Positions 45,689 to 54,838 of a stretch of 64,000 nucleotides of DNA are shown piece after piece. Source of the DNA: Burkholderia gladioli. GTDB taxonomy: Bacteria > Pseudomonadota > Gammaproteobacteria > Burkholderiales > Burkholderiaceae. The notes beneath the pieces are model-generated. The model was not told where the DNA came from, made no database searches, and worked only from the letters and a program-made list of their open reading frames with translations. Made by a program: the position numbers and the translations under genes. The stretch's first letter is position 1; the number at the start of each line of letters is the position of its first letter. The stretch covers positions 2,542,001 to 2,606,000 of the forward strand of contig NZ_CP009322.1 of assembly GCF_000959725.1 (NCBI RefSeq), given 5' to 3'.

Positions 45689-48049
45689 ATGTCGGTTAGT
45701 TCAAAGCTACGCATTCCCCTCCTGCTGACCTCGATCGCGGCAGCCAGCATGCTGGTTGCCTGCGGCGGCGACGATGATTCGTCCTCCGCATCGAACGGCA
45801 ACGGCGGCACCACCACCTCGACCAAGACGCTCACCGGCACCGTGGCCGCCTCGGCCCTCGTGCCGGGCGGCACCACCGGCGACCCGGTCATCAAGGCCGG
45901 CTACTACGCCGGCGCCACGGTGTGCCTCGACGTCAACGGCAACGGCAAGTGCGATGGCAGCGACCCGGTCGCCACCACCGACGCCAAGGGCCAGTTCACG
46001 CTGAAGGTCGCATCGAACGCCACCGGCCAACTGCTCGCCGACATCAGCACCAAGGCCACCAACACGGCCGCCGGCAGCGCCGTGGCCAGCCACCTGGTGC
46101 TGCGCGCCTCCGCCGCCCAGGTCGCCGACCAAGGCGCGAACATCGTCATCAGCCCGATGTCGAGCGAAGTGCAGCGCCTGGTCGAAGCCAACAACAGCAA
46201 CTACGCCACCGAGAAGGCCAACCTCGCCACGCGCCTGAGCGGCGCCGGCGTGGCCAACGCGGCCTCGTCCGTCACGGTCCCGGCCGCCGACGTGCTCGCC
46301 GACGCCGGCAAGCTCTCGGGCGCCGAGCAGGCCGCGATCCTCTACGAGGACAACGCGCTGAGCAACCGCTACACCTACGCGACCACCAAGATCGATCGCG
46401 GCGACCTGTACCCGGACAACCTCGCGATTGCCGGCGGCGATCCCTCGCTGGCGAAGCTGCAGGGCATCAGCTCGGCCACGCTCGTGACGCCGACCCAGAC
46501 GCAGGCGCCGATCACCTTCGCGCAGGCCCAGCAGGCCGCCTTCAACGTGGAAGGCATCCCGCGCTACGACGCCGTGTTCATCCTGATGCTCGAGAACCGC
46601 TCGATCGGGACCACCACGGGCGGCACGATCGGTATCGAAGGCTCGGGCGACGCGCCGTACATCGCCGGCAACCTCGACTTCAACACCGGCAAGTGGAACC
46701 AGGCGACCACCTACTACTCGACCGGCAACCCGTCCGAGCCGAACTACACGGCACTGGGCGGCGCGGACGACTGGGGCATCACCGACGACAACTGGTGGGG
46801 CTGCGGCGTCGACACGTCCTCGCTGACGGACGCCGCGTTCAAGGGCGGCACGGCATCGGACGGCCAGCCGCTGGTGGCGACGCCGGCCGGCACGCCGACC
46901 CAGACGAGCGCCTTGTCCAGCTTCGGCACCTGTCCTGCCGGCACGACGACGGCTGCGCACAACATCACGGCACCGAACCTGTTCACGCTGCTGACGAACT
47001 CGGGCCTGACCTGGCGTACCTACAGCGAGTCGATGAACCCGGGCCAGGACGTGCGTACCGACAGCATCGCCGACGCGGCGGTGGTGGCCGGCTACAACGG
47101 CGCGGCAGGCACCACGACCGCCGGCATCACCAGCCCGGCGATCGCGATGCCGAGCTCGCTGTACAAGACCAAGCACCACCCGGGCATGGCCTACCAGACC
47201 GCGCGTTCGCTGCCGGACTTCTTCGCCAGCAACCGCACGCTCTTCGGCACGCAGTACGCCAGCGCGATCCAGAACACCTCGGTGTACCCGGTCCCGCAGA
47301 ACTACAACTTCGACCAGTTCAGCACCGACCTGGCGAACGGCGACGTGGGCGCGATCAACTTCATCGTGCCCGACCAGTGCGACGACATGCACGGCACGGG
47401 CAACGACCCGACCTGCAAGGGCGACAACCTGGTCAAGCGCGGCGACTCGTACGTCCAGCAGGTGGTGAGCAAGATCCAGGCATCGCCGATCTGGAACAAC
47501 CCGAAGCGCCACGTGGCGATCGTCGTGATGTTCGACGAAGGCGAAGGCAGCTCGACCTCGTGCTGCGGCTGGAACCCGTCGCAGACCAGCAAGGCCGAGC
47601 CGCTCACGTTCGCCAACGGCACGTACACGCCGACGGTGACCACGGTCTACAACCACGGCAACCACGGCCACGGCAACTCGATCTTCGGCGTGATCACCAA
47701 CCATGGTCCGCAGGGTATCCAGGATAGCGACGCGTACAGCCACTTCTCGCTGGTCCGCACGATGCAGGACATGTTCCAGCTCGCCGACCCGGCACCGGGC
47801 CAGGAGTTCACCTACCTCGCCCGCGCGAAGTACACGGAGAGCTTCATCGCGCAGAACATCCTGAACCTGCCGGAACTGGCAAGCAGCGCCGATACGCACT
47901 TCGACTCGGTCCGTCCGATGAACCATGCGTACATCACGCCTGCCGGCTACACGCAGAAGCTCAATCCGGCCGACATCATCGGCACGCAGGAAGCGAATCG
48001 CCAGCCGGGTCCGGACAAGACCCAGACCAACATCTGGGCGATCCAGTAA
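45689..48049 (+). CDS. Acid phosphatase/phosphoesterase-family lipoprotein (AcpA-like)
   Basis: This is a 786-residue exported lipoprotein. The signal peptide ends at Cys25 in the lipobox MLVAC, followed by a Ser/Gly-rich linker. A carboxypeptidase-regulatory-like segment (GATVCLDVNGNGKCDG) precedes the phosphoesterase domain (about 288-720). That domain starts YDAVFILMLENRSIG and includes PDQCDDMHG, VVMFDEGEG, and NHGNHGHGNSIFG with metal-binding His and Asp residues, as in the phospholipase C/AcpA clan. It probably releases phosphate outside the cytoplasm. The following di-heme protein is also a lipoprotein, with a hairpin between the two. Confidence 0.9.
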   Translation: MSVSSKLRIPLLLTSIAAASMLVACGGDDDSSSASNGNGGTTTSTKTLTGTVAASALVPGGTTGDPVIKAGYYAGATVCLDVNGNGKCDGSDPVATTDAKGQFTLKVASNATGQLLADISTKATNTAAGSAVASHLVLRASAAQVADQGANIVISPMSSEVQRLVEANNSNYATEKANLATRLSGAGVANAASSVTVPAADVLADAGKLSGAEQAAILYEDNALSNRYTYATTKIDRGDLYPDNLAIAGGDPSLAKLQGISSATLVTPTQTQAPITFAQAQQAAFNVEGIPRYDAVFILMLENRSIGTTTGGTIGIEGSGDAPYIAGNLDFNTGKWNQATTYYSTGNPSEPNYTALGGADDWGITDDNWWGCGVDTSSLTDAAFKGGTASDGQPLVATPAGTPTQTSALSSFGTCPAGTTTAAHNITAPNLFTLLTNSGLTWRTYSESMNPGQDVRTDSIADAAVVAGYNGAAGTTTAGITSPAIAMPSSLYKTKHHPGMAYQTARSLPDFFASNRTLFGTQYASAIQNTSVYPVPQNYNFDQFSTDLANGDVGAINFIVPDQCDDMHGTGNDPTCKGDNLVKRGDSYVQQVVSKIQASPIWNNPKRHVAIVVMFDEGEGSSTSCCGWNPSQTSKAEPLTFANGTYTPTVTTVYNHGNHGHGNSIFGVITNHGPQGIQDSDAYSHFSLVRTMQDMFQLADPAPGQEFTYLARAKYTESFIAQNILNLPELASSADTHFDSVRPMNHAYITPAGYTQKLNPADIIGTQEANRQPGPDKTQTNIWAIQ

Positions 48050-48062
48050 GTCCCGCGTCCGC

Positions 48063-48097
48063 GGGGAGGGGCCGGCCCGAACGGGCGGCCCCTCCCC
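48063..48097 (+). terminator. Hairpin after the phosphoesterase gene
   Basis: GGGGAGGGGCC (48063-48073) pairs perfectly with GGCCCCTCCCC (48087-48097), with an inner GCCC/GGGC stem. It has no T-tract. A second hairpin, GCCGGGC (48121-48127) with GCCCGGC (48142-48148), follows and is trailed by GATTTCG. Confidence 0.55.
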
Positions 48098-48249
48098 GCT
48101 CCGAACGCTTGCGTAGTGAAGCCGGGCAGGCCCTTGGGCACGCCCGGCGATTTCGTTGATGACCCTGTCCGGCCACCCGGCACCGCGCCTCGCGCGACCG
48201 GCCGCGCCGAACGACAAACCGAATGCCTGACCAGAAGAAGATAACCGCC

Positions 48250-49716
48250 ATGCGCACGCTATCTCTTGCATTGATCTGTGTACTTACCGCGCTGTTGGCT
48301 GCCTGCGGCGACGACTCGTCCGGCGGCGGCGCCTCCGGCTCGTCGGGCGCCTCGGCGCCGGCCGGCGGCAGCAGCGCCGCGGCCTCGACGCTGAGCCCCA
48401 AGGCGCAGCTCGGCGAGAAGATCTTCTTCGACAAGACCCTGTCGGGCAACAAGAACATGGCCTGCGCGAGCTGCCACGACCCGGCCTATGCCTACGGGCC
48501 GCCGAACAGCCTGTCGGTGCAGCTCGGCTCCGATCCGTCGCAGGCCGGCGTGCGCGCGGTGCCCTCGCTGCGCTACAAGTCGATGACGCCGCCCTACAAC
48601 GACAATGCCGACAACCCGGACGGCGTCACGCAGAACGCGCCCGGCGGCGGCTTCATGTGGGACGGCCGCGCCACCTCGCTGGCGACCCAGGCGGGCCTGC
48701 CCCTGCTGAACCCGATCGAGATGAACAACAGCTCGCCGGACGCGGTGGTGAAGGCCGTGCAGAACGGCGCCTATGCCGCGCTGTTCCAGCAGGTCTACGG
48801 CAACGCGGTGTTCGGCGACACCACCAACGCCTTCAACGCGATCGGCGACGCGCTGCAGCAGTACCAGAACGAGGACGAATCCTTCGCGCCCTACTCGAGC
48901 AAGTTCGACCTCTACATCGGCAACAAGATCGGCGGCACGCTGACCGCCGCCGAGACGCGCGGCCTGCAACTGTTCAACGACACCAGCAAGGGCGCCGGCT
49001 GCGCGGCCTGCCACTACGTGGGCGCGAACTTCAACGGCTCGACCGGGCTGATGACGGACTTCACCTACCAGGCGATCGGCGCGCCGCGCAACGACACCTC
49101 GATCCCCGGCAACCCGAATCCGATCCCGGCCGACGCGGACGCGAGCTTCTTCGACATGGGCCTCTGCGGCCCCTACGCGACGCTGCACGTGCCCGGCACG
49201 GCATCGAGCGGCGCCGGCCCCGATTCGTTCACCGGCGTGAACGTGCCGGACCCGTATTGCGGCCGCTTCAAGGTGCCGACGCTGCGCAACGTGGCCACCC
49301 GCAACGCCTTCTTCCACAACGGCGTGTTCCACTCGCTGGTGCAGGTGGTGAACTTCTACAACACGCGCGATACCAACCCCGAGTACTGGTACCCGGCCAC
49401 CGGCGGCACCGGCGCGCCCTCCAGCAACCCGAGCTTCGCGCTGCAGCCGACCTACCTCGCCGGCGCCACCGTCAACCGCTTCAACGACCTGCCGGCCGAC
49501 TATCGCGGCAACATCGACGAGGAGCTGCCGATGGGCCAGGGCCAGACCGACGCGGGCGGCACCACCGCCGCCGACGGCGCCCAGGCGCGTAGCTTCCACT
49601 CGGCGCCGCAGCTCTCGCAGAAGGACATCGCCGACCTGGTCTGCTTCATGAAGACGCTCAGCGACGGCTACCAGGCGCCGGCCACCGCGCCGAGCTCCGG
49701 CGACTGCGTGAACTGA
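48250..49716 (+). CDS. Di-heme cytochrome c peroxidase/MauG-family lipoprotein
   Basis: This 488-residue periplasmic protein has a lipobox ending LLAACG (Cys19), a Gly/Ser-rich linker, and two CxxCH heme c sites: Cys72-x2-Cys75-His76 and Cys251-x2-Cys254-His255. The domain arrangement is that of CcpA/MauG enzymes (FFDKTLSGNKNMACASCHDP and GRFKVPTLRNVATRNAFFHNG). I placed the start at 48250 (MRTLSLAL) because the signal peptide begins there. It follows the phosphoesterase gene after 200 bp and two hairpins, so separate transcription is possible. A strong terminator follows. Confidence 0.92.
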   Translation: MRTLSLALICVLTALLAACGDDSSGGGASGSSGASAPAGGSSAAASTLSPKAQLGEKIFFDKTLSGNKNMACASCHDPAYAYGPPNSLSVQLGSDPSQAGVRAVPSLRYKSMTPPYNDNADNPDGVTQNAPGGGFMWDGRATSLATQAGLPLLNPIEMNNSSPDAVVKAVQNGAYAALFQQVYGNAVFGDTTNAFNAIGDALQQYQNEDESFAPYSSKFDLYIGNKIGGTLTAAETRGLQLFNDTSKGAGCAACHYVGANFNGSTGLMTDFTYQAIGAPRNDTSIPGNPNPIPADADASFFDMGLCGPYATLHVPGTASSGAGPDSFTGVNVPDPYCGRFKVPTLRNVATRNAFFHNGVFHSLVQVVNFYNTRDTNPEYWYPATGGTGAPSSNPSFALQPTYLAGATVNRFNDLPADYRGNIDEELPMGQGQTDAGGTTAADGAQARSFHSAPQLSQKDIADLVCFMKTLSDGYQAPATAPSSGDCVN

Positions 49717-49728
49717 GCACCTCCTGTC

Positions 49729-49771
49729 GCCCGGCCCGCCCGCTCGATGCGCGGCGGGCCGGGCCGTTTTT
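49729..49771 (+). terminator. Rho-independent terminator after the di-heme peroxidase gene
   Basis: GCCCGGCCCGCC (49729-49740) pairs perfectly over 12 bp with GGCGGGCCGGGC (49753-49764), followed by CGTTTTT. Confidence 0.85.
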
Positions 49772-49798
49772 CCCGACTTTCCGAACCGCTTGCCACTC

Positions 49799-50449
49799 AT
49801 GATCCAACGTCTTTCCGCCGCCCTGCTCGCCGTGATGCTGTCCACCGCCGTCCACGCCAGCCCCAGCCCCCAGGACGCCAGCCGCGAGAACTTCACGGCC
49901 GCCGTCAACGACTTCCTCGCCAAGCGCGGCCACCTCTGCCTGGGCAAGTACGACTGGCCGATCTACGTGACCGACGAGGACAAGGCCGGCCACAGCGCCG
50001 ATTCGCTGCAACTGCCGGTGCTCGAGAAGCTCGGCATCGTGACGGGCAAGGACATGCTGGTGGACGGCCACGACCAGGGCAAGAAGCTGGTCGCGCATGC
50101 ACGCCAGTACCAGTTGACGGCCGAAGGCCAGAAGTACTACCTGCACATTCCGGAAGTGACCGCGACCGCGATGACGCGCGTCACGCACCCGGCCGATTTC
50201 TGCGTGGCCACGCTCACGCTCGACAAGGTGGTGGGTTGGGAGAAGCCGGTGCAGCGCAACGGCGAGACCATGACCTCGGTGCTCTACACCTACAGGATCG
50301 ATCCGGCGCCGTTCGCGAAGAACCCGGATTTCCTGCGCGTCTACCCGATGGTGCAGCGCGTGATCGAAGGCCAGGGCACGCAGCAGTTGCGTGAAGGCAT
50401 GCATCTCACGCCGAAGGGCTGGGTCGCCGACGAGATCTTCCAGCGCTGA
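49799..50449 (+). CDS. Secreted hypothetical protein
   Basis: This 216-residue protein has a Sec signal peptide (hydrophobic about 5-18, cleavage near VHASPS). The mature part is soluble and mixed alpha/beta, with two cysteines (LCLGKYDW and FCVATL) that could form a disulfide. I do not recognise the family. Its own promoter must lie after the terminator ending at 49771; only 27 bp separate them, so it may be read through from upstream. It is convergent with the 2OG oxygenase gene. Confidence 0.85.
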   Translation: MIQRLSAALLAVMLSTAVHASPSPQDASRENFTAAVNDFLAKRGHLCLGKYDWPIYVTDEDKAGHSADSLQLPVLEKLGIVTGKDMLVDGHDQGKKLVAHARQYQLTAEGQKYYLHIPEVTATAMTRVTHPADFCVATLTLDKVVGWEKPVQRNGETMTSVLYTYRIDPAPFAKNPDFLRVYPMVQRVIEGQGTQQLREGMHLTPKGWVADEIFQR

Positions 50450-50552
50450 AGCCGGCCCCGCGGCGGCGGCAAGGCGGGCCAGCGCGCCCGCCTCCCGCTC
50501 CTGCACGCGCGGCCCGAGCCTGCCGCGCGAGGCTGGCGGCGCAGGCGCCGCC

Positions 50553-51461
50553 TTACTTCATGCCCGGCTCGGCCGCGTCGATGCGGGGCACGAAGCGCCG
50601 CGTGCGGATCCACTTGGTGGCCACCCACTTGTCGCCCGAACCGATCGGCGAACTCGCATGCAGCGAGGCCGGGTCGGAACGCCCGCTGCCGTTGCCGTAC
50701 TCGAAATAGAAGGCCTGGCCGCGCCGCGGCACCACCGAGCAGCCGACCTGCGGAAACAGCGTCTCGCCGCCGCTCTCGACATCGTTCAGGTACATCAGCA
50801 GGGTGCCGACGCGCTGCCCGCTGCGCGCGATCGATTCGGCATTGGCCGGGTTGCCCGGCACGAGGTAGTCGACGTGCGGCGTCGATTCGGCGCCGGCCTC
50901 GTAATGCAGCATCTGCAGGCCCTCGCCGTTCTCGACCGGGAAGCCGGTCAGCGCGGCGATGCGCTGCTCGATGCGCGAGATCAGCGGAGTTTCGCCGAGG
51001 CGGAAGAACATGCCGTCGCTGCTGCGATGGCCGGCCACGATGTTGCGGCCGGTGACCGGATCGACCACCGTCGAGCGGTTCAGGCGCGGGCGCGCCAGCT
51101 CGATCAACTGCCTGCATTCGCCCGCGCTGAGGAAACCGTCGAGCAGCACCGCGGCGGGCCGTTGCAGGCGCAACAGCACGCGTGTCTCGTGCTGGCCGAG
51201 CCGGATCAGCGGCCCGGCCGGCACCCGTAGCGCGGCGGGCTCGTAGCCGGCCCGCGCGCCGCCCACCTCCAGCTTGTCCGCGGGCAGCGGCGTGCCGTAC
51301 ATCAGCGCGGCGGTGACCGCCTCGACCATCGCGGCCGCCACCTCGGGCGCGCTCTGGTGCCCGACCAGCTCCTTGACGAGCGCCTGCGCGTCGACACCGC
51401 GCGTCAGGTTCTGCAGGATCCAGTCGCGCACCGGCGCGGGAAAATCAACCGTGATCGACAT
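50553..51461 (-). CDS. 2-oxoglutarate-Fe(II) dioxygenase, prolyl-4-hydroxylase-like
   Basis: This 302-residue protein has an N-terminal helical domain (about 1-90) and the double-stranded beta-helix of prolyl-4-hydroxylases. Iron ligands are His196-x-Asp198 (TPHVDYL) and His268 (SLHASS), and the 2-oxoglutarate contact is Lys278 (GDKWVATKW). Bacterial homologues hydroxylate proline in proteins or peptides. It lies alone between two convergent or divergent neighbours. Confidence 0.9.
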   Translation of the reverse strand: MSITVDFPAPVRDWILQNLTRGVDAQALVKELVGHQSAPEVAAAMVEAVTAALMYGTPLPADKLEVGGARAGYEPAALRVPAGPLIRLGQHETRVLLRLQRPAAVLLDGFLSAGECRQLIELARPRLNRSTVVDPVTGRNIVAGHRSSDGMFFRLGETPLISRIEQRIAALTGFPVENGEGLQMLHYEAGAESTPHVDYLVPGNPANAESIARSGQRVGTLLMYLNDVESGGETLFPQVGCSVVPRRGQAFYFEYGNGSGRSDPASLHASSPIGSGDKWVATKWIRTRRFVPRIDAAEPGMK

Positions 51462-51551
51462 CGTCGGAAGGGGCGAGGGCTCGCCCGTAAAAAGTGTCGA
51501 GATTACGACAGCTTGTTGTCACGACGATGACGGCGGCACGGCCCGGGCCGC

Positions 51552-52451
51552 TCAGGCGAAGCGCTTCACTTCCTCGCGCCATTGATGCTGCTGGCGCCAG
51601 CCGAGCAGGCGCTTGAGCTTCTCGTTGCTCAGCAGCGTCTCGAACTCGCCGATCGGCCGCTTGACCGGCACGCCGGGGTAATAGCGCTCCAGCAGCACGC
51701 GGCTCGGCAGGTCCGAGGACACGTCGTCGGCCGCCACGTTCATGATCTCGAAGCCGAGCCCGTCGGTCTCGATCGCGAGCCGGCAGGCCTCGGCCAGGTC
51801 GCGCCCGTCGATATAGCTCCAGGCGATGCGCTTGCGCAGCGCCGGGTCCTTCAGCCAGCCCGGGAATTTCGCGTAGTCCTCGGGGTCGAGCACGTTGCCG
51901 ATCCGGAAGCAGTAAATGTCGGCGCCGGTGCGTGCCTGGAAGGCCTTGGCGGTCACCTCGTTGACCACCTTCGAGGTCGCGTAGCTGTCCATCGGATCGA
52001 CGGGGTAATCTTCGTCCAGCGGGAAATAGGCCGGATCGCGGTGGCGATGGGCGAACACCACGCCGTAGGTGGTCTCGCTGGAGGCCAGGATCACCTTGCG
52101 GATCCCCAGCTTCGCGGCCGCGTCGAGGATGTTGTAGGTGCCCATCACGTTGATGCGGTACACCTCGTTGTCGGGGGTCACCATGATGCGGGGGATCGCG
52201 GCGAAGTGGACGATCGCGTCGATCGGCTTCGGCTCCAGGTCATCGGCGAACTCCACCGGCGCCGTGCTCGAGGCCAGCGCGTTGAACACCTGGCCGGCAT
52301 CGGTGATGTCGGTGATCAGCGTGCGCGCGGTGCGCTTGGCCATCGGCACGCGATCCAGGTTCATCACCTCATGGCCGTGCTCGACCAGGTTCTCGACCAC
52401 CCATTTCCCGGCCAGGCCGCTGCCGCCGGTCACTATCACGCGCTTCGTCAT
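51552..52451 (-). CDS. NAD-dependent epimerase/dehydratase (extended SDR)
   Basis: This 299-residue extended SDR has the TGGSGLAG cofactor motif (8-15) and the catalytic pair Tyr-x3-Lys in SYATSKVV. It resembles sugar-nucleotide epimerases and uronate dehydrogenases. It is divergent from the ribose-type importer at 52729 across 277 bp that hold two CRP-like sites, so the two sides are probably co-regulated as a sugar or sugar-acid catabolic unit (inference). Confidence 0.9.
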   Translation of the reverse strand: MTKRVIVTGGSGLAGKWVVENLVEHGHEVMNLDRVPMAKRTARTLITDITDAGQVFNALASSTAPVEFADDLEPKPIDAIVHFAAIPRIMVTPDNEVYRINVMGTYNILDAAAKLGIRKVILASSETTYGVVFAHRHRDPAYFPLDEDYPVDPMDSYATSKVVNEVTAKAFQARTGADIYCFRIGNVLDPEDYAKFPGWLKDPALRKRIAWSYIDGRDLAEACRLAIETDGLGFEIMNVAADDVSSDLPSRVLLERYYPGVPVKRPIGEFETLLSNEKLKRLLGWRQQHQWREEVKRFA

Positions 52452-52540
52452 CTGATGCTCTCCTTCAGATCGGGGTCACATGGCGAGCGCCCACGCGTTC
52501 GCCGCTTCGCCAATCTTAGCGACGGAAGCCGCCGCGAATC

Positions 52541-52556
52541 TGTGACGTCCGTCATA
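52541..52556. promoter_or_regulatory. CRP-like site TGTGA-N6-TCATA
   Basis: The site differs by one base from the CRP consensus TGTGA-N6-TCACA. It lies in the divergent region, 90 bp upstream of the epimerase ATG (minus) and 173 bp upstream of the permease start. Confidence 0.6.
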
Positions 52557-52638
52557 GCCCGGCCCGGCTTGTCGGGATCGTGCGCGGCCTGGCACGCGTC
52601 TGGCGGCGCTCGCCTCCGGGACAACCCCGATCCGCTTG

Positions 52639-52654
52639 TATGACGGGCGTCACA
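52639..52654. promoter_or_regulatory. CRP-like site TATGA-N6-TCACA
   Basis: The mirror-image of the site at 52541, with the mismatch in the other half; both share the TGACG-N2-CGTCA core. It lies 75 bp upstream of the importer permease's TTG start, and 98 bp from the first site centre to centre. Confidence 0.6.
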
Positions 52655-52728
52655 GTTTCCCGTTCGGACCTGCTCGTATGCTTGCCGCATCGACGAACGA
52701 CAGCCGTGCACGATCCAGGAGACCCGCG

Positions 52729-53727
52729 TTGAAAGCCATTCCCAGCCACCTCGACACCCATCGCGAAGCGCGCCTGCCGGCCCTGCTGCGCGCCTGCCTC
52801 GGGGTGCGCGAATTCAACATCCTCGCGGTGCTGATCGCGGTCGGCGTGCTGATCAGCCTGTTCTCGCCGTACTTCCTCACCACCAACAACCTGATGGGCG
52901 TGTTCCGCTCCTTCTCGCTCACGGCCATCATGGCGATCGGCATGATGCTGGTGATCGTGACGGGCGGCATCGACCTGTCGGTCGGCTCGGTGATGGGGCT
53001 GTCCTCGCTGGTCACCGCGCTGGCCTTCCAGCACGGCCTGGGCAGCCTCGCGGCGGTGGCGGCGGGACTGGTGACGGGCATGCTGGCCGGCGCCGTGAAC
53101 GGCCTGCTGGTGACGCGCATCGAGCTGCCGCCCTTCATCGCCACGCTCGGCACGCTCAGCATCGGCCGCGGCCTGATGTACATCATCACCAAGGGCGTGC
53201 CGGTCACGCCGGACGTGCCCGACGGCTTCACCTTCCTCGGCCAGGGCTACCTCGGCTTCATTCCGTTCCCGGTGATCGTGATGGCCGCGCTGGCCGCCTG
53301 CTTCGCCGTGATCATGCGCCGGACCCGCTTCGGCCGGCACGTCTACGCCACCGGCGGCAACGAGACGGCCGCGCACCTGAGCGGCGTGCGCACGCGGCGC
53401 GTCAAGTTCCTGGTCTACCTGCTGTCGGGCACCATCGCCGCGCTGGCCGGCGTGATCAGCTTCTCGCGCTTCGTGTCGGCCGAGCCGGCCGCCGGCTTCG
53501 GCGCCGAGCTCGACGTGATCGCGGCCGCCGCGATCGGCGGCGCCAGCCTGTCGGGCGGCATCGGCAGCGTGGAAGGCGCGGTGATCGGCGCCGCGCTGGC
53601 CGGCATCATCGCCAACGGCGTGGTGCTGCTCAACATCGATACCTACGCACAACAAACCATCACCGGCTGCGTGATCCTGATCGCGGTCAGCATCGATATC
53701 TGGCGGCTGCGCCGCAAGGCGCGATGA
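52729..53727 (+). CDS. Ribose-type sugar ABC importer permease (RbsC family)
   Basis: This is a 332-residue inner-membrane protein with about ten membrane segments, showing TGGIDLSVGSVMGL and GGIGSVEGAVIGAALAGIIANGVVLL of the RbsC/BPD_transp_2 family. I chose the TTG at 52729 because CCAGGAGA lies 9 bp upstream; an in-frame ATG at 52678 would add 17 residues. It is the first gene of the importer operon, with the CRP-like sites upstream. Confidence 0.9.
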   Translation: MKAIPSHLDTHREARLPALLRACLGVREFNILAVLIAVGVLISLFSPYFLTTNNLMGVFRSFSLTAIMAIGMMLVIVTGGIDLSVGSVMGLSSLVTALAFQHGLGSLAAVAAGLVTGMLAGAVNGLLVTRIELPPFIATLGTLSIGRGLMYIITKGVPVTPDVPDGFTFLGQGYLGFIPFPVIVMAALAACFAVIMRRTRFGRHVYATGGNETAAHLSGVRTRRVKFLVYLLSGTIAALAGVISFSRFVSAEPAAGFGAELDVIAAAAIGGASLSGGIGSVEGAVIGAALAGIIANGVVLLNIDTYAQQTITGCVILIAVSIDIWRLRRKAR

Positions 53728-53775
53728 GTTCGGTCGCGCATCCCTGAACGTCCCTTCCCTCCTTCTCGACACACC

Positions 53776-54744
53776 ATGAGCAAATCCGGTCTGCTTCGCA
53801 CCACCCTGGCCAAGGGCCTGGGCATCCTCCTCGCGGCTTCCGCGCTGGGCGGCCTGGCCGCGCAGGCGGCCGCGGCCAAGGATGCGAAATCCATCTCGAT
53901 CGCCGTGATCCCGAAGGTCGCCGTGCCCTTCTTCGACGACTGCAACACCGGCGCCAAGGGCGCGGCCGACAAGCTCGGCGTGCAGTACCAGTGGGTGGTG
54001 CCGCAGAACACCCAGGGCTCGACCCAGGTGCGCATCATCGAGGACCTGATGGCGCGCCACGTCGACGGCATCGCGATCTCGGTGAACGAGCCGAAGTCGG
54101 TCGAGAGCGTGATCCGCCAGGCGCAGCGCAACGGCATCAAGGTGCTGACCTACGATTCGGATTCGCCCAACAGCGGGCGCTCGATGTACATCGGCACCAG
54201 CAATGTCGCGGCCGGCGCGACCATGGCGGCCACCATGGCGCGCGCGATCGGCAGCAGCGGCGAGGTGGCGATCATCACCGGCCAGCTCGGCGCCGTGAAC
54301 CTCAACGAGCGCATCGCCGGCATCAAGCAGGAGTTGGCCAAGTATCCCGGCATCAGGATCGTCGAGACGCAGGGCACCGACGACGATCTCGCGCGCGGCG
54401 TCTCGGTGGTCGAGACCACGCTGCGCGCCCATCCGCAGCTGAAAGGCATCTTCGGCGTCAGCCAGGTGGGCGGCCCGGCCGTCGCCAAGGTGCTGGCCAC
54501 GCGCGAGTTCGGCGCGCAGAAGGGCAAGCTCGAGGTACTGGCCTTCGACGACCTGCCCGATACCGTCAAGGGCGTGAAGGATGGCCTGATCCAGGGGATC
54601 ATCGTGCAGCGGCCGGTGACCATGGGCCGCCTCGCGGTCGAGCACCTGTATGCGCAGATACAAGGCACCGAGGCCGGCGCCAAGGACATCGACACGGGCG
54701 TGACGGTGGTGACCAGGGACAACCTCGGCAGCTACAGCAAATGA
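53776..54744 (+). CDS. Sugar ABC importer periplasmic binding protein (RbsB-like, type I)
   Basis: This 322-residue protein has a signal peptide (about 1-33, AQAAAAK cleavage region) and a ribose-binding-type fold: VIPKVAVPFFDDCNTGAKGAA (first lobe), MARHVDGIAISVNEP and FAFDDLPDTV-like hinge sequence (LAFDDLPDTVKGVKDG). It sits 48 bp after the permease and 94 bp before the ATPase. The ligand is not predictable from sequence. Confidence 0.93.
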   Translation: MSKSGLLRTTLAKGLGILLAASALGGLAAQAAAAKDAKSISIAVIPKVAVPFFDDCNTGAKGAADKLGVQYQWVVPQNTQGSTQVRIIEDLMARHVDGIAISVNEPKSVESVIRQAQRNGIKVLTYDSDSPNSGRSMYIGTSNVAAGATMAATMARAIGSSGEVAIITGQLGAVNLNERIAGIKQELAKYPGIRIVETQGTDDDLARGVSVVETTLRAHPQLKGIFGVSQVGGPAVAKVLATREFGAQKGKLEVLAFDDLPDTVKGVKDGLIQGIIVQRPVTMGRLAVEHLYAQIQGTEAGAKDIDTGVTVVTRDNLGSYSK

Positions 54745-54838
54745 GCCCGATGCGAGCTCACGGGCAGCCGGGAAACACGAGGCACGCGGCGCGGGCGGCG
54801 GCCCGTGCCCGCCGCGAGCGCCTGGCGCGAGGCAGCCG

